From Syntrophothermus lipocalidus DSM 12680 (GTDB lineage: Bacteria; Bacillota; Syntrophomonadia; Syntrophomonadales; Syntrophothermaceae), in contig NC_014220.1 of NCBI RefSeq assembly GCF_000092405.1, positions 1,426,001 through 1,490,000 on the forward strand: a stretch of DNA of 64,000 nt, read 5' to 3'. Under the pieces are notes generated by a model, which saw nothing but the letters and a program-made list of their open reading frames with translations, had not been told where the DNA came from and did no database searches. Of the stretch, positions 32,165 through 40,695 are shown one piece after another (position 1 is the stretch's first letter; each line of letters opens with the position of its first letter). Position numbers and translations under genes: made by a program.

Positions 32165-33094
32165 ATTAGCAAGAAAGAGCTGTTTACTGCCGGATACCTA
32201 AACCTATACCGTACCGGCGAGTTGCGGGCCAGGGTTGAGGAGCTTAAAAGCCGCCTTCGCTGCTGCAATACCTGCCCCCACCATTGCGAAGTGGACCGCG
32301 TGGCGGGAGAACGGGGCTTTTGCCGTACAGGCTCTAACCCCGTTGTGGCCAGCTACGGTCCCCATTTCGGCGAAGAGAGCGTTCTCGTAGGATCTAAAGG
32401 TTCTGGAACCATATTCTTCACTTACTGCGTAATGAGGTGCGTCTTTTGTCAAAACTTTGAAATAAGCCAGTTGGGAGAAGGAGAAGAAATAACAACCGAA
32501 GCCCTGGCAGACATAATGATTTCCCTGCAGCGTCGGGGATGCCATAATATCAATTTAGTGTCACCCACCCACGTTATTCCCATGATCGTGGAGGCAGTTT
32601 GTCTGGCAGTGCCCAAAGGATTGGCGGTTCCTCTGGTTTACAACACAGGTGGGTATGAAGATGTAGCCACCTTGAAACTATTGGACGGCATCATCGACAT
32701 CTACATGCCAGACGTCAAATTCGCCGACAATCAAAAAGCTCGAAAATACACAGGGTGCCGCTCGTACTTCGATGTCGCTAAGGCCGCGATCAGGGAAATG
32801 CACCGCCAAGTTGGAGATCTTAGATTCGATTCCCAAGGATTGGCGGTAAAAGGACTCTTGGTACGGCACCTGGTCCTTCCAAACAACCTGGCCGATTCGG
32901 AAGCTGTCCTTAAGTTCTTGGCTGAAGATATATCTCCTAACACCGTCGTCAATATCATGGCTCAGTACCACCCAGCGTATAGGACCTCGCACTATCCGGA
33001 GCTCGCCCGCAGGATCCGCCGTGAAGAATACGCCCACGTAGTCGAGTTCGCCCGTGCCCTCCGAATGGATCGGGCGATGTTTTCGCTCTGGTAA
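32165..33094 (+). CDS. Radical SAM protein, PflA-like activating enzyme family
   Basis: Radical SAM iron-sulfur enzyme, about 309 aa. N-terminal cysteines CCNTCPHHCEVDR and GFCRTG, then the SAM cluster CVMRCVFCQN (CxxxCxxC), SPTHVIP, and YMPDVKFADNQ. Relatives are annotated as pyruvate-formate-lyase-activating-enzyme-like, but no glycyl-radical partner is nearby. The family N-terminus (KKELFTAGYLNLYRTGEL) is encoded in frame upstream of the only standard start (TTG 32222). No ATG, GTG or TTG exists there, so I propose ATT 32165, nine bases after AAAGGGG. Start is provisional. Confidence 0.8.
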   Translation: MSKKELFTAGYLNLYRTGELRARVEELKSRLRCCNTCPHHCEVDRVAGERGFCRTGSNPVVASYGPHFGEESVLVGSKGSGTIFFTYCVMRCVFCQNFEISQLGEGEEITTEALADIMISLQRRGCHNINLVSPTHVIPMIVEAVCLAVPKGLAVPLVYNTGGYEDVATLKLLDGIIDIYMPDVKFADNQKARKYTGCRSYFDVAKAAIREMHRQVGDLRFDSQGLAVKGLLVRHLVLPNNLADSEAVLKFLAEDISPNTVVNIMAQYHPAYRTSHYPELARRIRREEYAHVVEFARALRMDRAMFSLW

Positions 33095-33172
33095 GGCCTC
33101 GGGAGACAGGATTTAGAGAAATTACCCAGAGTACATTTGGCAGCAAGTGCCCTGAAGCCCGAAAAAAGAATT

Positions 33173-33415
33173 TCATTTGGACGTCTCACCTATGGGGTAA
33201 ACAACGTCCGCCCGTAAGGCCTCAGCTGCAAAGGCCAGAGCGGCTCGGATCGCTTCCCTGGTAAGCCGAGGGTGGGCATCTAAGATTTGTTCCACCGTTT
33301 CGCCTGCGGCCAGCTTTTCTAGTATAAGCTCCACGGTAATGCGTGTCCCGGCAATCACCGGTTTGCCCATCATCACTCTTGGGTCCGAGACGACCAAACC
33401 GTGGTACTTGTCCAT
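33173..33415 (-). CDS. DUF433 family protein (antitoxin-like)
   Basis: An 80-aa protein with the DUF433 pattern VVSDPRVMMGKPVIAGTRIT, ILEKLAAGETVEQILDAHPR, and LTREAIRAALAFA, a winged-helix-like fold found in VapB45-type antitoxins. ATG 33415 follows GGAGGG. No adjacent DUF5615/PIN toxin gene is seen, so it is an orphan. It sits between a radical SAM gene (convergent) and a membrane protein gene. Confidence 0.82.
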   Translation of the reverse strand: MDKYHGLVVSDPRVMMGKPVIAGTRITVELILEKLAAGETVEQILDAHPRLTREAIRAALAFAAEALRADVVYPIGETSK

Positions 33416-33503
33416 TGCTTCCTATCCCTCCTTCGCGGTTCCATACTACCACGACCGTAAGCAATACACAAGACGTTGAGCATCTGGGAAGTAAATTCTC
33501 CCG

Positions 33504-34712
33504 TTACCCACTTACCGGAGGTCCGGAATCCCCTGGAGGAGTGGAGGTGGCCTTGTGCACGAGTTCCCTGAATCGACCGGATACGCTGTTGATAGTAGCC
33601 CGCAGATCATGAGATGGCACTTGCCCTTGAATAGCCCGATTGTAGGTAAGTACCATTCCAACAGTAGCTATAGGGTCAATCAAGGCCCATTTTATTACGT
33701 TTGCCAGAACGAACGCGGCCAATAGTCCAACAAAACCATAAAGAGCTTGCAACCCGGGTTCCGGAGTTAGGCCCTTAGCCACTCCCAGGAGGGGGAAAAG
33801 TATCAACAGGAAGCTCACCACCCAAATACAGGTCACAATCAGCACGCACCAGGTGGCTGTGCCCAGAAGCTGCCGCCAGCTCTGGGCATACAGCACGACC
33901 CCGTCGCAGGCCGCCTGGTATACGTTTTCGTCTTCGCGGCGTAGGATATAGCTCATCACGGCCTCGTCGATATAGGTAGCCGCCAGGTTCAGAATTCGGC
34001 GCAGGATCCCAATGATCAGGCCCAAACCCGGAATGTTCGCTAGACACCCGGCTGCCTGAGTCAGCCAGTTGAGAACCTGCCGCACCGTTCCTGCAACCAG
34101 TTGATCAACCACAAACAGGGCGCTCGCACTACCGAAATGCTTAAGCACCTTCTCTTTTCCGTAAGCGACTTGATTAGTGCCCTCTGGCAAACGACCTTTG
34201 GTAACAACTTCGGTGATGACGGCAACGTGAGCGATTCTTACTAAATACAAGACATACCTCTGGGCCAAAACAGCTAGTGCCCATGCGCCCATGAAGGCAA
34301 TCAACCCAACTACCGCGAGCGGTAGCCCTGCGCTCTGAAAGAAACGAGCTGTTAGTAACCCTACGGCACCCATCAAGCCCAAAAAGACCAGTAAAACCAG
34401 GGCAAATGCCAGGTACGCTATGATGCGTAGAAAAACATACGGCAATGTCTGAAAGAATAAGCCTACAGCTGAAACATTAGCCCTAGGAGGTGTCGTGCCC
34501 CCGCCGTCATGGCCTGAAGTTGTAACTTCAGGAGAACCAGAACTATCAAGTGTGCCAGAATTGATAGAGCCGTTGGAAGTAACAATCTCAGACCCGAGGG
34601 AAGTAGCCTCGTCAGCCAAGGTTTGCGCTTCCCCGGCCGGTAAAGGCGATCCGCAGTTCACACAGTAGCGCGCCCTTGTGTCAGCCTTGGCACCGCATTG
34701 TGGGCAGAACAT
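33504..34712 (-). CDS. Zinc-ribbon multipass membrane protein
   Basis: A 402-aa protein. An N-terminal zinc ribbon (MFCPQCG...YCVNCG, CxxC-x12-CxxC), a Ser/Thr/Gly-rich linker (about 25-80), then about five or six membrane helices (for example IAYLAFALVLLVFLGLMGAVG, shown in part; WCVLIVTCIWVVSFLLILFP). No enzyme motif is seen. ATG 34712 has GGGGG nine bases upstream and starts at the zinc ribbon. A second zinc-ribbon membrane gene lies 500 bases away. Confidence 0.72.
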   Translation of the reverse strand: MFCPQCGAKADTRARYCVNCGSPLPAGEAQTLADEATSLGSEIVTSNGSINSGTLDSSGSPEVTTSGHDGGGTTPPRANVSAVGLFFQTLPYVFLRIIAYLAFALVLLVFLGLMGAVGLLTARFFQSAGLPLAVVGLIAFMGAWALAVLAQRYVLYLVRIAHVAVITEVVTKGRLPEGTNQVAYGKEKVLKHFGSASALFVVDQLVAGTVRQVLNWLTQAAGCLANIPGLGLIIGILRRILNLAATYIDEAVMSYILRREDENVYQAACDGVVLYAQSWRQLLGTATWCVLIVTCIWVVSFLLILFPLLGVAKGLTPEPGLQALYGFVGLLAAFVLANVIKWALIDPIATVGMVLTYNRAIQGQVPSHDLRATINSVSGRFRELVHKATSTPPGDSGPPVSG

Positions 34713-34801
34713 ATGAAAATACCCCCTATCCAAAATCACTCACGATTGTTCTTACTCTCGCTCTATTTATATGTTTCAATGGGCTCTTAGGTCCTCTCCA
34801 A

Positions 34802-35183
34802 CTAAGGCATGATAGAAATAGTCCGCGTAGCAGCATTCCAGTTGACCTCGGCCCCCAGAGCTTCGCTGACAAAGCGCAGGGGGACCAGAGTGCGGCCATT
34901 AAGCACAACGGCTGGCTGTTATCGAACGAGAAATGCGAAACCTCTACCGGCCAGGCCCGGTCGTTGGCCTTCACCTGGAGGTTATAGGTGATGTCTGGCT
35001 GCCCTGATGGATTCGATATGGCGGTGAGCATTACAAATGACGGATCGTTAATCAGTACCTGCCGTTTAACCGGAGACTGGGCGATAGCCATGGGTGAATA
35101 CCCGATTGGAAAGATAGTAATGGCAAGCACTGTTAAAATAACTATCCAACAAAACCTCGCCCGTGATGTGGGAAAGAAACCAA
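34802..35183 (-). pseudogene. Frameshifted gene for a secreted copper-amine-oxidase-N-like domain protein
   Basis: The reading frame breaks at least twice. TTG 35183, with AGGAGGG upstream, stops after about 14 codons, while a signal peptide (FCWIVILTVLAITIFP) is read in another frame. Near 34912 the frame shifts again, because the C-terminal family motif NGRTLVPLRFVSEALGAEV plus NWNAATRTISIM is in a third register and ends at a stop (34804-34802). The motif is that of the copper amine oxidase N-terminal-like domain common in Firmicute surface proteins. Either a decaying gene or sequencing errors. Confidence 0.75.
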
Positions 35184-35232
35184 CTTTGGATCCCTCCTAA
35201 CGCAGTGCAGTTGTACCAACTTGCTTCCCTGT

Positions 35233-35838
35233 TCACCGTTTTTCTGCATACTGCTCTGCCAAATCACCGATATACGGTAGCTTATACCGTTCTCCCTGGT
35301 AAGCCTTCACCATAAGAAGCACCCACAGGATAACGGACAATAGCGAGAGCAAGCTTGTAAAGACGTGAACGATGCCCCATATCCTCCACAACCCTAATGG
35401 AAACAAGATGGAAACAATGACGTATATCCCTGTAATGCCTCCGAAAACGAGAATGGACTGCATGGCGTGAAATCTAACAAAGGAATCTTTTTCGATAAAG
35501 TAGAACACTAGTCCGGTGAGCCAGCCCAGAACGTAAGATAAGAGTGCCGCCAGGTTTCTCGGAAGGCCGGTATCGGTTCCGGCTCCCCCTACCGGCGGTT
35601 GAGTCCCCGTTTCCTGTTCGGACCCGAGAGGACCGGTCGGTGCCTCCTCATCAGATAATCCGGCGTTACTTGGTTCCGGCGCTGCCGAAACCGGGTGCCG
35701 CGGTCCTTCCCTTTGAGAAGTGTTTTCCCCCAAAACCGACGAATACGAAGTCGTTGAGGGCTGATCCAATGGCGCTCCGCACTCGGCGCAGAACCGTGCA
35801 CCTGGCGTCACTTCTTTACCGCATTGACCGCAGAACAT
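35233..35838 (-). CDS. Zinc-ribbon DUF4870-like membrane protein
   Basis: A 201-aa protein: an N-terminal zinc ribbon (MFCGQCGKEVTPGARFCAEC), a long Pro/Gly/Thr-rich linker (about 25-95), and three membrane helices in a DUF4870/Tic20-like layout (LAALLSYVLGWLTGLVFYFI, IEKDSFVRFHAMQSILVFG, YVIVSILFPLGLW, SLLSVILWVLLMVKAYQGER). ATG 35838 follows GGAGGGGGA. Function unknown. Its domain order matches the 402-aa neighbour, though the membrane part differs. Confidence 0.78.
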   Translation of the reverse strand: MFCGQCGKEVTPGARFCAECGAPLDQPSTTSYSSVLGENTSQREGPRHPVSAAPEPSNAGLSDEEAPTGPLGSEQETGTQPPVGGAGTDTGLPRNLAALLSYVLGWLTGLVFYFIEKDSFVRFHAMQSILVFGGITGIYVIVSILFPLGLWRIWGIVHVFTSLLSLLSVILWVLLMVKAYQGERYKLPYIGDLAEQYAEKR

Positions 35839-36030
35839 CTTCCCCCTCCTCTTAAAAACCCGCTATCCAACTAACGGTTTTTTTAGTCTTCGGGAAACGG
35901 TAACAACCATACAGCAATGAACCCCGAGCCTTAGGGAGCACATATAAACCCATACATTTTCAGAATAAATGAATGATCGTCAAAAAAACGTCAAAAACGA
36001 GGATTATCCATCCACCTGATTGGCTTACAA

Positions 36031-36074
36031 AAACAAGAAAGCAGGTTTCCTGACTCTACCGCAACGAAACCTGC
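36031..36074 (-). terminator. Terminator after the BTAD regulator gene
   Basis: Perfect 9-bp stem GCAGGTTTC/GAAACCTGC with a 15-base loop; minus-strand tail TTTCTTGTTTTTG. The rest of 35839-36110 shows nothing else. Confidence 0.75.
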
Positions 36075-36110
36075 CGTTTTCACCGTTAATTGTTTGGCCA
36101 CAATACCGTA

Positions 36111-38255
36111 CTAGAACTCGTCTGAAAAAGTAGAGGTGACATCGACACTTTTTGATATGTTCCTCAGGTCGTTTTGGACCTGGCGCGCATCGTATCGACT
36201 ACCGATTCTCAGGAAAAGACGTTTGGCTTCTCCTAAGTACAGTCTGGCCCCTGCGGGTTGGCCCTGCGCCCAGGAGAGCAAGCCATCAACCCGGGCGAGC
36301 CAGGCTCGAGTCCAGCGGTCAAACGGATCGGCCAATTGTTCGACCCGCTTCCGGCAAACCGCCGCTGCTGCGTGCTGCCCCTGCTTGAGCAAAGCTACCG
36401 ATCTGTGGCAGTAAAACAATGCCTCAAAAGCCCCCCATTCTCGAATGCGAGCCAATCTTATTCCCACCCCGGCCCAGCGAGCTGCTTCCCTGAATAGCCC
36501 CGCAGCGAGCATTTCTTCCACAACCGAACGGATGGTACAAGCGATCATTGGGCTAGGAAGGTTAAGTAGCCGCGCCCGCAGCCATCCCTCTACACCTGGC
36601 AAGAGAGAACGGCGTGCCTCGCTCGCTGCAAACAGCGTGTTCAGATATACGAAAGGCTCCGGGTTGTATTTGTCCATTTCCGGTTTTAGAAACCCGTCCA
36701 TCTCCGAGGGTTTGTCCTGGTAATGTAAGACCACAATCATCATCGACCTGGTCATGCATTCCCCCACCTTCACCATTAAGGACGGGAAGGTAGTGGCTCG
36801 GATTATAGTCAGCGCTTCCTGCAGAAAGCGTTCTGCTTCAGCTAAATCGCCGATGATGTATGAAAGTATCCCTCGTTGGAAAATCATCCAAAGTATCTCC
36901 CAAGGGGTGCCCATATAAGGTATGCTTTGAAGCGCCCGATCGAAAACCGCTACCGCTTCGGCCAAGCGATGTTTCTCCCGAAGACATATGGCCAGCACAG
37001 CTGCCAAGCGGCCTTCGGCTTCCCGATCTCCTAGTTTTACGGCCAGACTTAACCCCTCCTGGGCCAGTTCCACCGCCCGGCTGTTCAGGCCTGCTAGCCA
37101 GCAGGCCTGCGCCCCTAGCTGCAAGGCCCGCTCCAGGTCCGCAGGCGGTCCGTTAGCCCTGTAATACTGCAGGGCCTCTTCTATGTAACGTAATCCTTTA
37201 TCACGCAACGAATTGTCCAATTTAGGGGTCAGGGGGATTGAAAGCCATATCAGAGCTTCTCCCAGCATCAGGCGAGCCCTGGCCGCCAGGATACTAAAAC
37301 GGTCGAAAAAGGTCAAAGCTTTTTCCAGCGATTTGATGCCTTCTTTCGTTTCTCCCATCAGGGCCATTGCCTCGCCGGAAACTAGAAGCAACCGGGCATT
37401 CCGTAAAGGATCGGTAGAAAGCCTTTCCCCGATGGGTAACTCTTCCAACTCTCGGCTACCGATGCCGGAATTTGTTGGCCTTCGGCTGGAAGCGCTTTTC
37501 TGCGAGCGCGTAGTGGAACTCTCTTCGCCGTTTGGTACCAGCTTGTGTACGAGATCCACAGTAACGTCACTGGGCGAGACGCCCAGTTCCTTTTTGAGCA
37601 CCTCTCGACATTGCTCGAACTGTTCTAATACTCGTCTGGGTTGACCTAAGGTCGCGTAGAGGCGCATCAGGGTCTGGTGAGCAGCTTCGTCAAGGGGATC
37701 CGCAGTCAACCACTGGGTAGCATAAGAAACGGCTGCTTCGTGGAAACTCAAAGCAGATAGGCGATGCACCAGAGCCCGGAGGACGGCTAAGTACAGGTCG
37801 GCCAAACGTCGGCGCTCAGGAAGGCTCCATTCCGCATCCAGATCCTCGAGAAACGGTCCCCGGTAAAGGGAAGCGGCTTCCATCAACAGTTCTACTTCCC
37901 AGTCATTTTCCCGCAATCCCGCTAAGGCCTTGTGCTCGAAAAGCCGTGCGTCCACCATGCAGTCCGGCCGGGCCACCACACGCACCGCGTCTCGCCTAAC
38001 TTCCAAGAGGTTATCCGGGGTACCCGTTGTGGCCAAGGCTCGTCGCATCAGATACAAGGCCGTGCGGAGGTTCCTCGCTGCCCGATCCTCGTCAACGTCA
38101 CCCCAAAGCATGCCGCGTAAGAGTTCCCGTCTGGCCCATGAACCCTGTTGCCAGAAAAGGTACGCCGCTAGCATGCGTACCTTGATAGTGGGAAGGGAAA
38201 CCTCTCCATCCGGAGCAAGAATACTAAAACGGCCCAGCATTTCTACCCGGATCAT
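36111..38255 (-). CDS. BTAD (SARP-like) transcriptional regulator with TPR domain
   Basis: A 714-aa regulator. Residues about 1-95 form an OmpR-like winged helix (MIRVEMLGRFSILAPDGEVS; NLRTALYLMRRAL), about 100-230 the bacterial transcriptional activation domain (DEAAHQTLMRLYATLGQP, RVLEQFEQCREVLKKELG), then a linker and a long TPR array. There is no NB-ARC or AAA ATPase between them, unlike many large SARPs. ATG 38255 follows GAGGTGG. It probably controls a distant or neighbouring set; it is transcribed divergently from the 137-aa membrane gene. Confidence 0.88.
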   Translation of the reverse strand: MIRVEMLGRFSILAPDGEVSLPTIKVRMLAAYLFWQQGSWARRELLRGMLWGDVDEDRAARNLRTALYLMRRALATTGTPDNLLEVRRDAVRVVARPDCMVDARLFEHKALAGLRENDWEVELLMEAASLYRGPFLEDLDAEWSLPERRRLADLYLAVLRALVHRLSALSFHEAAVSYATQWLTADPLDEAAHQTLMRLYATLGQPRRVLEQFEQCREVLKKELGVSPSDVTVDLVHKLVPNGEESSTTRSQKSASSRRPTNSGIGSRELEELPIGERLSTDPLRNARLLLVSGEAMALMGETKEGIKSLEKALTFFDRFSILAARARLMLGEALIWLSIPLTPKLDNSLRDKGLRYIEEALQYYRANGPPADLERALQLGAQACWLAGLNSRAVELAQEGLSLAVKLGDREAEGRLAAVLAICLREKHRLAEAVAVFDRALQSIPYMGTPWEILWMIFQRGILSYIIGDLAEAERFLQEALTIIRATTFPSLMVKVGECMTRSMMIVVLHYQDKPSEMDGFLKPEMDKYNPEPFVYLNTLFAASEARRSLLPGVEGWLRARLLNLPSPMIACTIRSVVEEMLAAGLFREAARWAGVGIRLARIREWGAFEALFYCHRSVALLKQGQHAAAAVCRKRVEQLADPFDRWTRAWLARVDGLLSWAQGQPAGARLYLGEAKRLFLRIGSRYDARQVQNDLRNISKSVDVTSTFSDEF

Positions 38256-38512
38256 CCCGCCACCTCTCAGAATCTATCTGGAATTCCTTTTGCCAAAATT
38301 ATTCGAGAAAGACCAGCTCTTTCCTTTTTGCTCTTGCGACTTTGCGGTGGCACGTTTGGGCAGGTAAGGCCCCCATCTGTCTCTGTATCGTCGGTTTCGC
38401 GAAAGAAGTGAGTGCGCTTCTTTTTGATGGTAAGAGATGGCGGAATAGGAGAACAGAAAAAGGACCAACCTAGATACAAGGATACCGATTAAGCTCAAGG
38501 AGAACTCGAATC

Positions 38513-38926
38513 GTGAATAGACGCTGGGATTCCCCTTATAGCCACGACAACATTTTGCCTCATGCATACCTTTGGAACCTGGTGGCCCAAGATATACATT
38601 TAAAGCTGGGTTTAACGGGCTTGGTGTTTGTTGTTTTCATGTGGTTTCAACTAGACTTCAGCTTTATTTTCATGACCATGAACCTATTAGGAATGACCTG
38701 GCTGTTTATTCTATACTGCCATGTTGGTGGAGACTGTCCTCGGTGGAGAGGAGCCGCGTTCCAATTCGGGTTTGGTGCCTGCGCCGCCTGCACCCTTACC
38801 GTACTCGGATTCCTGTGCTTCGGCAAGCCGTTTGCTATTCAGGTCGGATGCCTGGCCTATAGTTTCTTTGCCGCCCACTATCTGTTAGGATGTTTCCGAA
38901 CACTGGAAACCCGGTTTCGATTATAA
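38513..38926 (+). CDS. Small integral membrane protein of unknown function
   Basis: A 137-aa protein with about four membrane helices (LTGLVFVVFMWFQLDFSFIF, MTMNLLGMTWLFILY, ACAACTLTVLGFLCFG, VGCLAYSFFAAHYLLGCF). It is Cys- and aromatic-rich (six Cys). No family recognised. GTG 38513 is preceded by AAGGAG about 11 bases upstream. It lies between the divergent BTAD regulator and the ECF sigma operon. Confidence 0.65.
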   Translation: MNRRWDSPYSHDNILPHAYLWNLVAQDIHLKLGLTGLVFVVFMWFQLDFSFIFMTMNLLGMTWLFILYCHVGGDCPRWRGAAFQFGFGACAACTLTVLGFLCFGKPFAIQVGCLAYSFFAAHYLLGCFRTLETRFRL

Positions 38927-38973
38927 GGACTCCATTGGAATTCAGCCACCAAACAATTGACGTTATATGGTAA

Positions 38974-39000
38974 ACTGCCTGTACAGGCAGTATTTTTATT
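38974..39000 (+). terminator. Palindrome with T-run upstream of the sigma factor gene
   Basis: ACTGCCTGTACAGGCAGT (38974-38991) is a perfect 18-bp palindrome followed by ATTTTTATT. It may terminate the 137-aa gene. Because it sits just downstream of a TTGACG hexamer (38957-38962) it could also be an operator for the sigma operon. Confidence 0.55.
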
Positions 39001-39066
39001 CCGGTGTAAGCTTTGACTGTTCGTTCCCGTAATCATTAATGAACGGGTTGTGAGGAGGCAAGAAGA

Positions 39067-39666
39067 GTGGCTCCTAGCGATGAAAGGCTGGTCCACGAAA
39101 CTGTGCAAGGAAACCTACAGGCTTTCGAAGAGTTAGTACATAGATATCAGCGGCAGGTGTTCACCATCGCCTACCGCATGACCAACCAGCGGGAAGAAGC
39201 CGAAGACATTGCTCAGGAAGTTTTCATTACCGTTTACCAAAAGCTTTACCAGTTCGATACTTCCCGGCGCTTTGCTCCTTGGATTCAGCGGATCACTGTC
39301 AATACCTGTATTACCCGTTTGCGCAAAAAGAAGAAGGTGGTTTTGGTAAATTTCGAGGATAATATTAGCAATCGGGCAGACCCGTTCCTCAACATCGATT
39401 ATAACGACCCGGCTGTGGTTTACGACCGCGAGGAACTGAAACTAGACCTCAAAGAAGCACTGCTTCAGTTGCCGGAAAGTTACAGAGCAATGCTGATTCT
39501 TCGCTATCAACTGGATATGTCTAACCAGGAGATAGCTGACGCCTTAGGTATCACGCGGGAAAACGTAGAGGTTAAAATGCATCGGGCTCGCAAATCCCTT
39601 CGCAAGGTGCTGCTGGAACGTCGGGATGAAAGGAGACAGCGCGATGAATTGTCAGCAAGTAGATAA
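39067..39666 (+). CDS. ECF-type sigma-70 family factor
   Basis: A 199-aa RNA polymerase sigma factor with region 2 (AFEELVHRYQRQVFTIAYRM, EEAEDIAQEVFITVYQKL) and region 4 (LPESYRAMLILRYQLD, NQEIADALGITRENVEVK). SigW-like in size. GTG 39067 has AGGAGG about nine bases upstream. Its end overlaps the anti-sigma gene by 23 bases, so the two are coupled. The regulator pair likely answers an envelope signal. Confidence 0.93.
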   Translation: MAPSDERLVHETVQGNLQAFEELVHRYQRQVFTIAYRMTNQREEAEDIAQEVFITVYQKLYQFDTSRRFAPWIQRITVNTCITRLRKKKKVVLVNFEDNISNRADPFLNIDYNDPAVVYDREELKLDLKEALLQLPESYRAMLILRYQLDMSNQEIADALGITRENVEVKMHRARKSLRKVLLERRDERRQRDELSASR

Positions 39667-40675
39667 AATGCTGTACCTATTCTGCGATGGGCGGCTTCAC
39701 CCTTACCTACGTTCACAGATTGAAAAACACCTAGAGAACTGTCCGAGCTGCCGCAATAACTTCGCTATAACTAGCATGGAAACCGAGGTTCTTCGCCTCA
39801 GCGACGATATCCCGCCTGTTGGCAGCGACTTTTACCAAAAAGTCATGCTCCGTGTCACCGAGCATTGCGGCAAAGCGGCGTACGGCTCGCGCACGGTAAG
39901 GGACAGATTTTCAAAACTGTTAGGCCTTTTCAATCCGCGGATGGTGGGTGGAATAGTGGCTGTCCTTATGTTGTTGGCGTTGATAGTTAAATCGCCGGTT
40001 CCGTCAGTATTCAAATCCAGACAAAGTCCCTCCCATCTCAAGCAGTCGGCAACTCAGTCAATCTCGGTAGGATCCGGACAGTCTCCAGAGGCTCAACAAC
40101 TAACCGCTGGTGTTCGAGAACGAAAGGCCGTGCCTGGCGAAGCCGAAACAACTGCGAATCCAGAGCCCCAGCTCAATACCCCGGACTACGGCCGGACACC
40201 AACCGATCTGCGCACCAATGGTCGGAGCGCACCTTCGTTCGCCTCTCAGGCGTTACCGACAAATATGGCGAGTCGCTTTACCGTCGTGCATCCCTATTAC
40301 ATTCCCGCGGGGTACTCTTTGGCCAAGGCAGAAAGTGACACCACCGGTACCCTCAGCCTTACTTACGCAACTGAGGACGGATCCCAAATCCACGTGCTGG
40401 TCCGTCCAACAGGAGGTGATAAGGAAACACCCCCCCTCGTTCCGAGCGAAATAAATACTTTGTCCGACAGCGGTTCAGAACCGGTGCCGGAAACGACAAC
40501 GAAGAGCAGCATTGCCGAGACCAAGCAACAAAACAGGTCTGAAGCAGCTGGAGTGCAAAACAATGAGTCTGTGGTAAGCTGTACCGTGTGTGTCGATGAC
40601 CAGTGCTATCGGGTAGAAGTAAGCGGCACGTTGCCTGTAGAAGAGCTGGCCCACATCGCCGGTAGCTGCAAATGA
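39644..40675 (+). CDS. Anti-sigma factor with zinc finger and extracytoplasmic domain
   Basis: A 343-aa membrane protein. The cytoplasmic ZAS motif HLENCPSC (H29-x3-C33-x2-C36) would bind the sigma factor. One membrane helix (about 100-117, MVGGIVAVLMLLALIVK) is followed by a low-complexity Ser/Gln/Pro linker and an outer domain (RFTVVHPYYIPAGYSLAKAE, GTLSLTYATEDGSQIHV) like DUF4367 sensors, ending in a short Cys-containing module. ATG 39644 follows AAAGGAGA; a nearer in-frame start at 39626 lacks a ribosome site. Operon with sigma and SIMPL genes. Confidence 0.85.
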   Translation: MNCQQVDKMLYLFCDGRLHPYLRSQIEKHLENCPSCRNNFAITSMETEVLRLSDDIPPVGSDFYQKVMLRVTEHCGKAAYGSRTVRDRFSKLLGLFNPRMVGGIVAVLMLLALIVKSPVPSVFKSRQSPSHLKQSATQSISVGSGQSPEAQQLTAGVRERKAVPGEAETTANPEPQLNTPDYGRTPTDLRTNGRSAPSFASQALPTNMASRFTVVHPYYIPAGYSLAKAESDTTGTLSLTYATEDGSQIHVLVRPTGGDKETPPLVPSEINTLSDSGSEPVPETTTKSSIAETKQQNRSEAAGVQNNESVVSCTVCVDDQCYRVEVSGTLPVEELAHIAGSCK

Positions 40676-40695
40676 GAAAAGGAGGTCGGGTATCG

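Noticed and set aside
31945-32268. A 107-codon minus-strand frame beside the radical SAM gene
   Set aside because: It overlaps the conserved start of the radical SAM gene, has no ribosome site and no recognisable domain.
33095-33503. Toxin-antitoxin pair at the DUF433 gene
   Set aside because: No frame in the flanks looks like a PIN/DUF5615 toxin.
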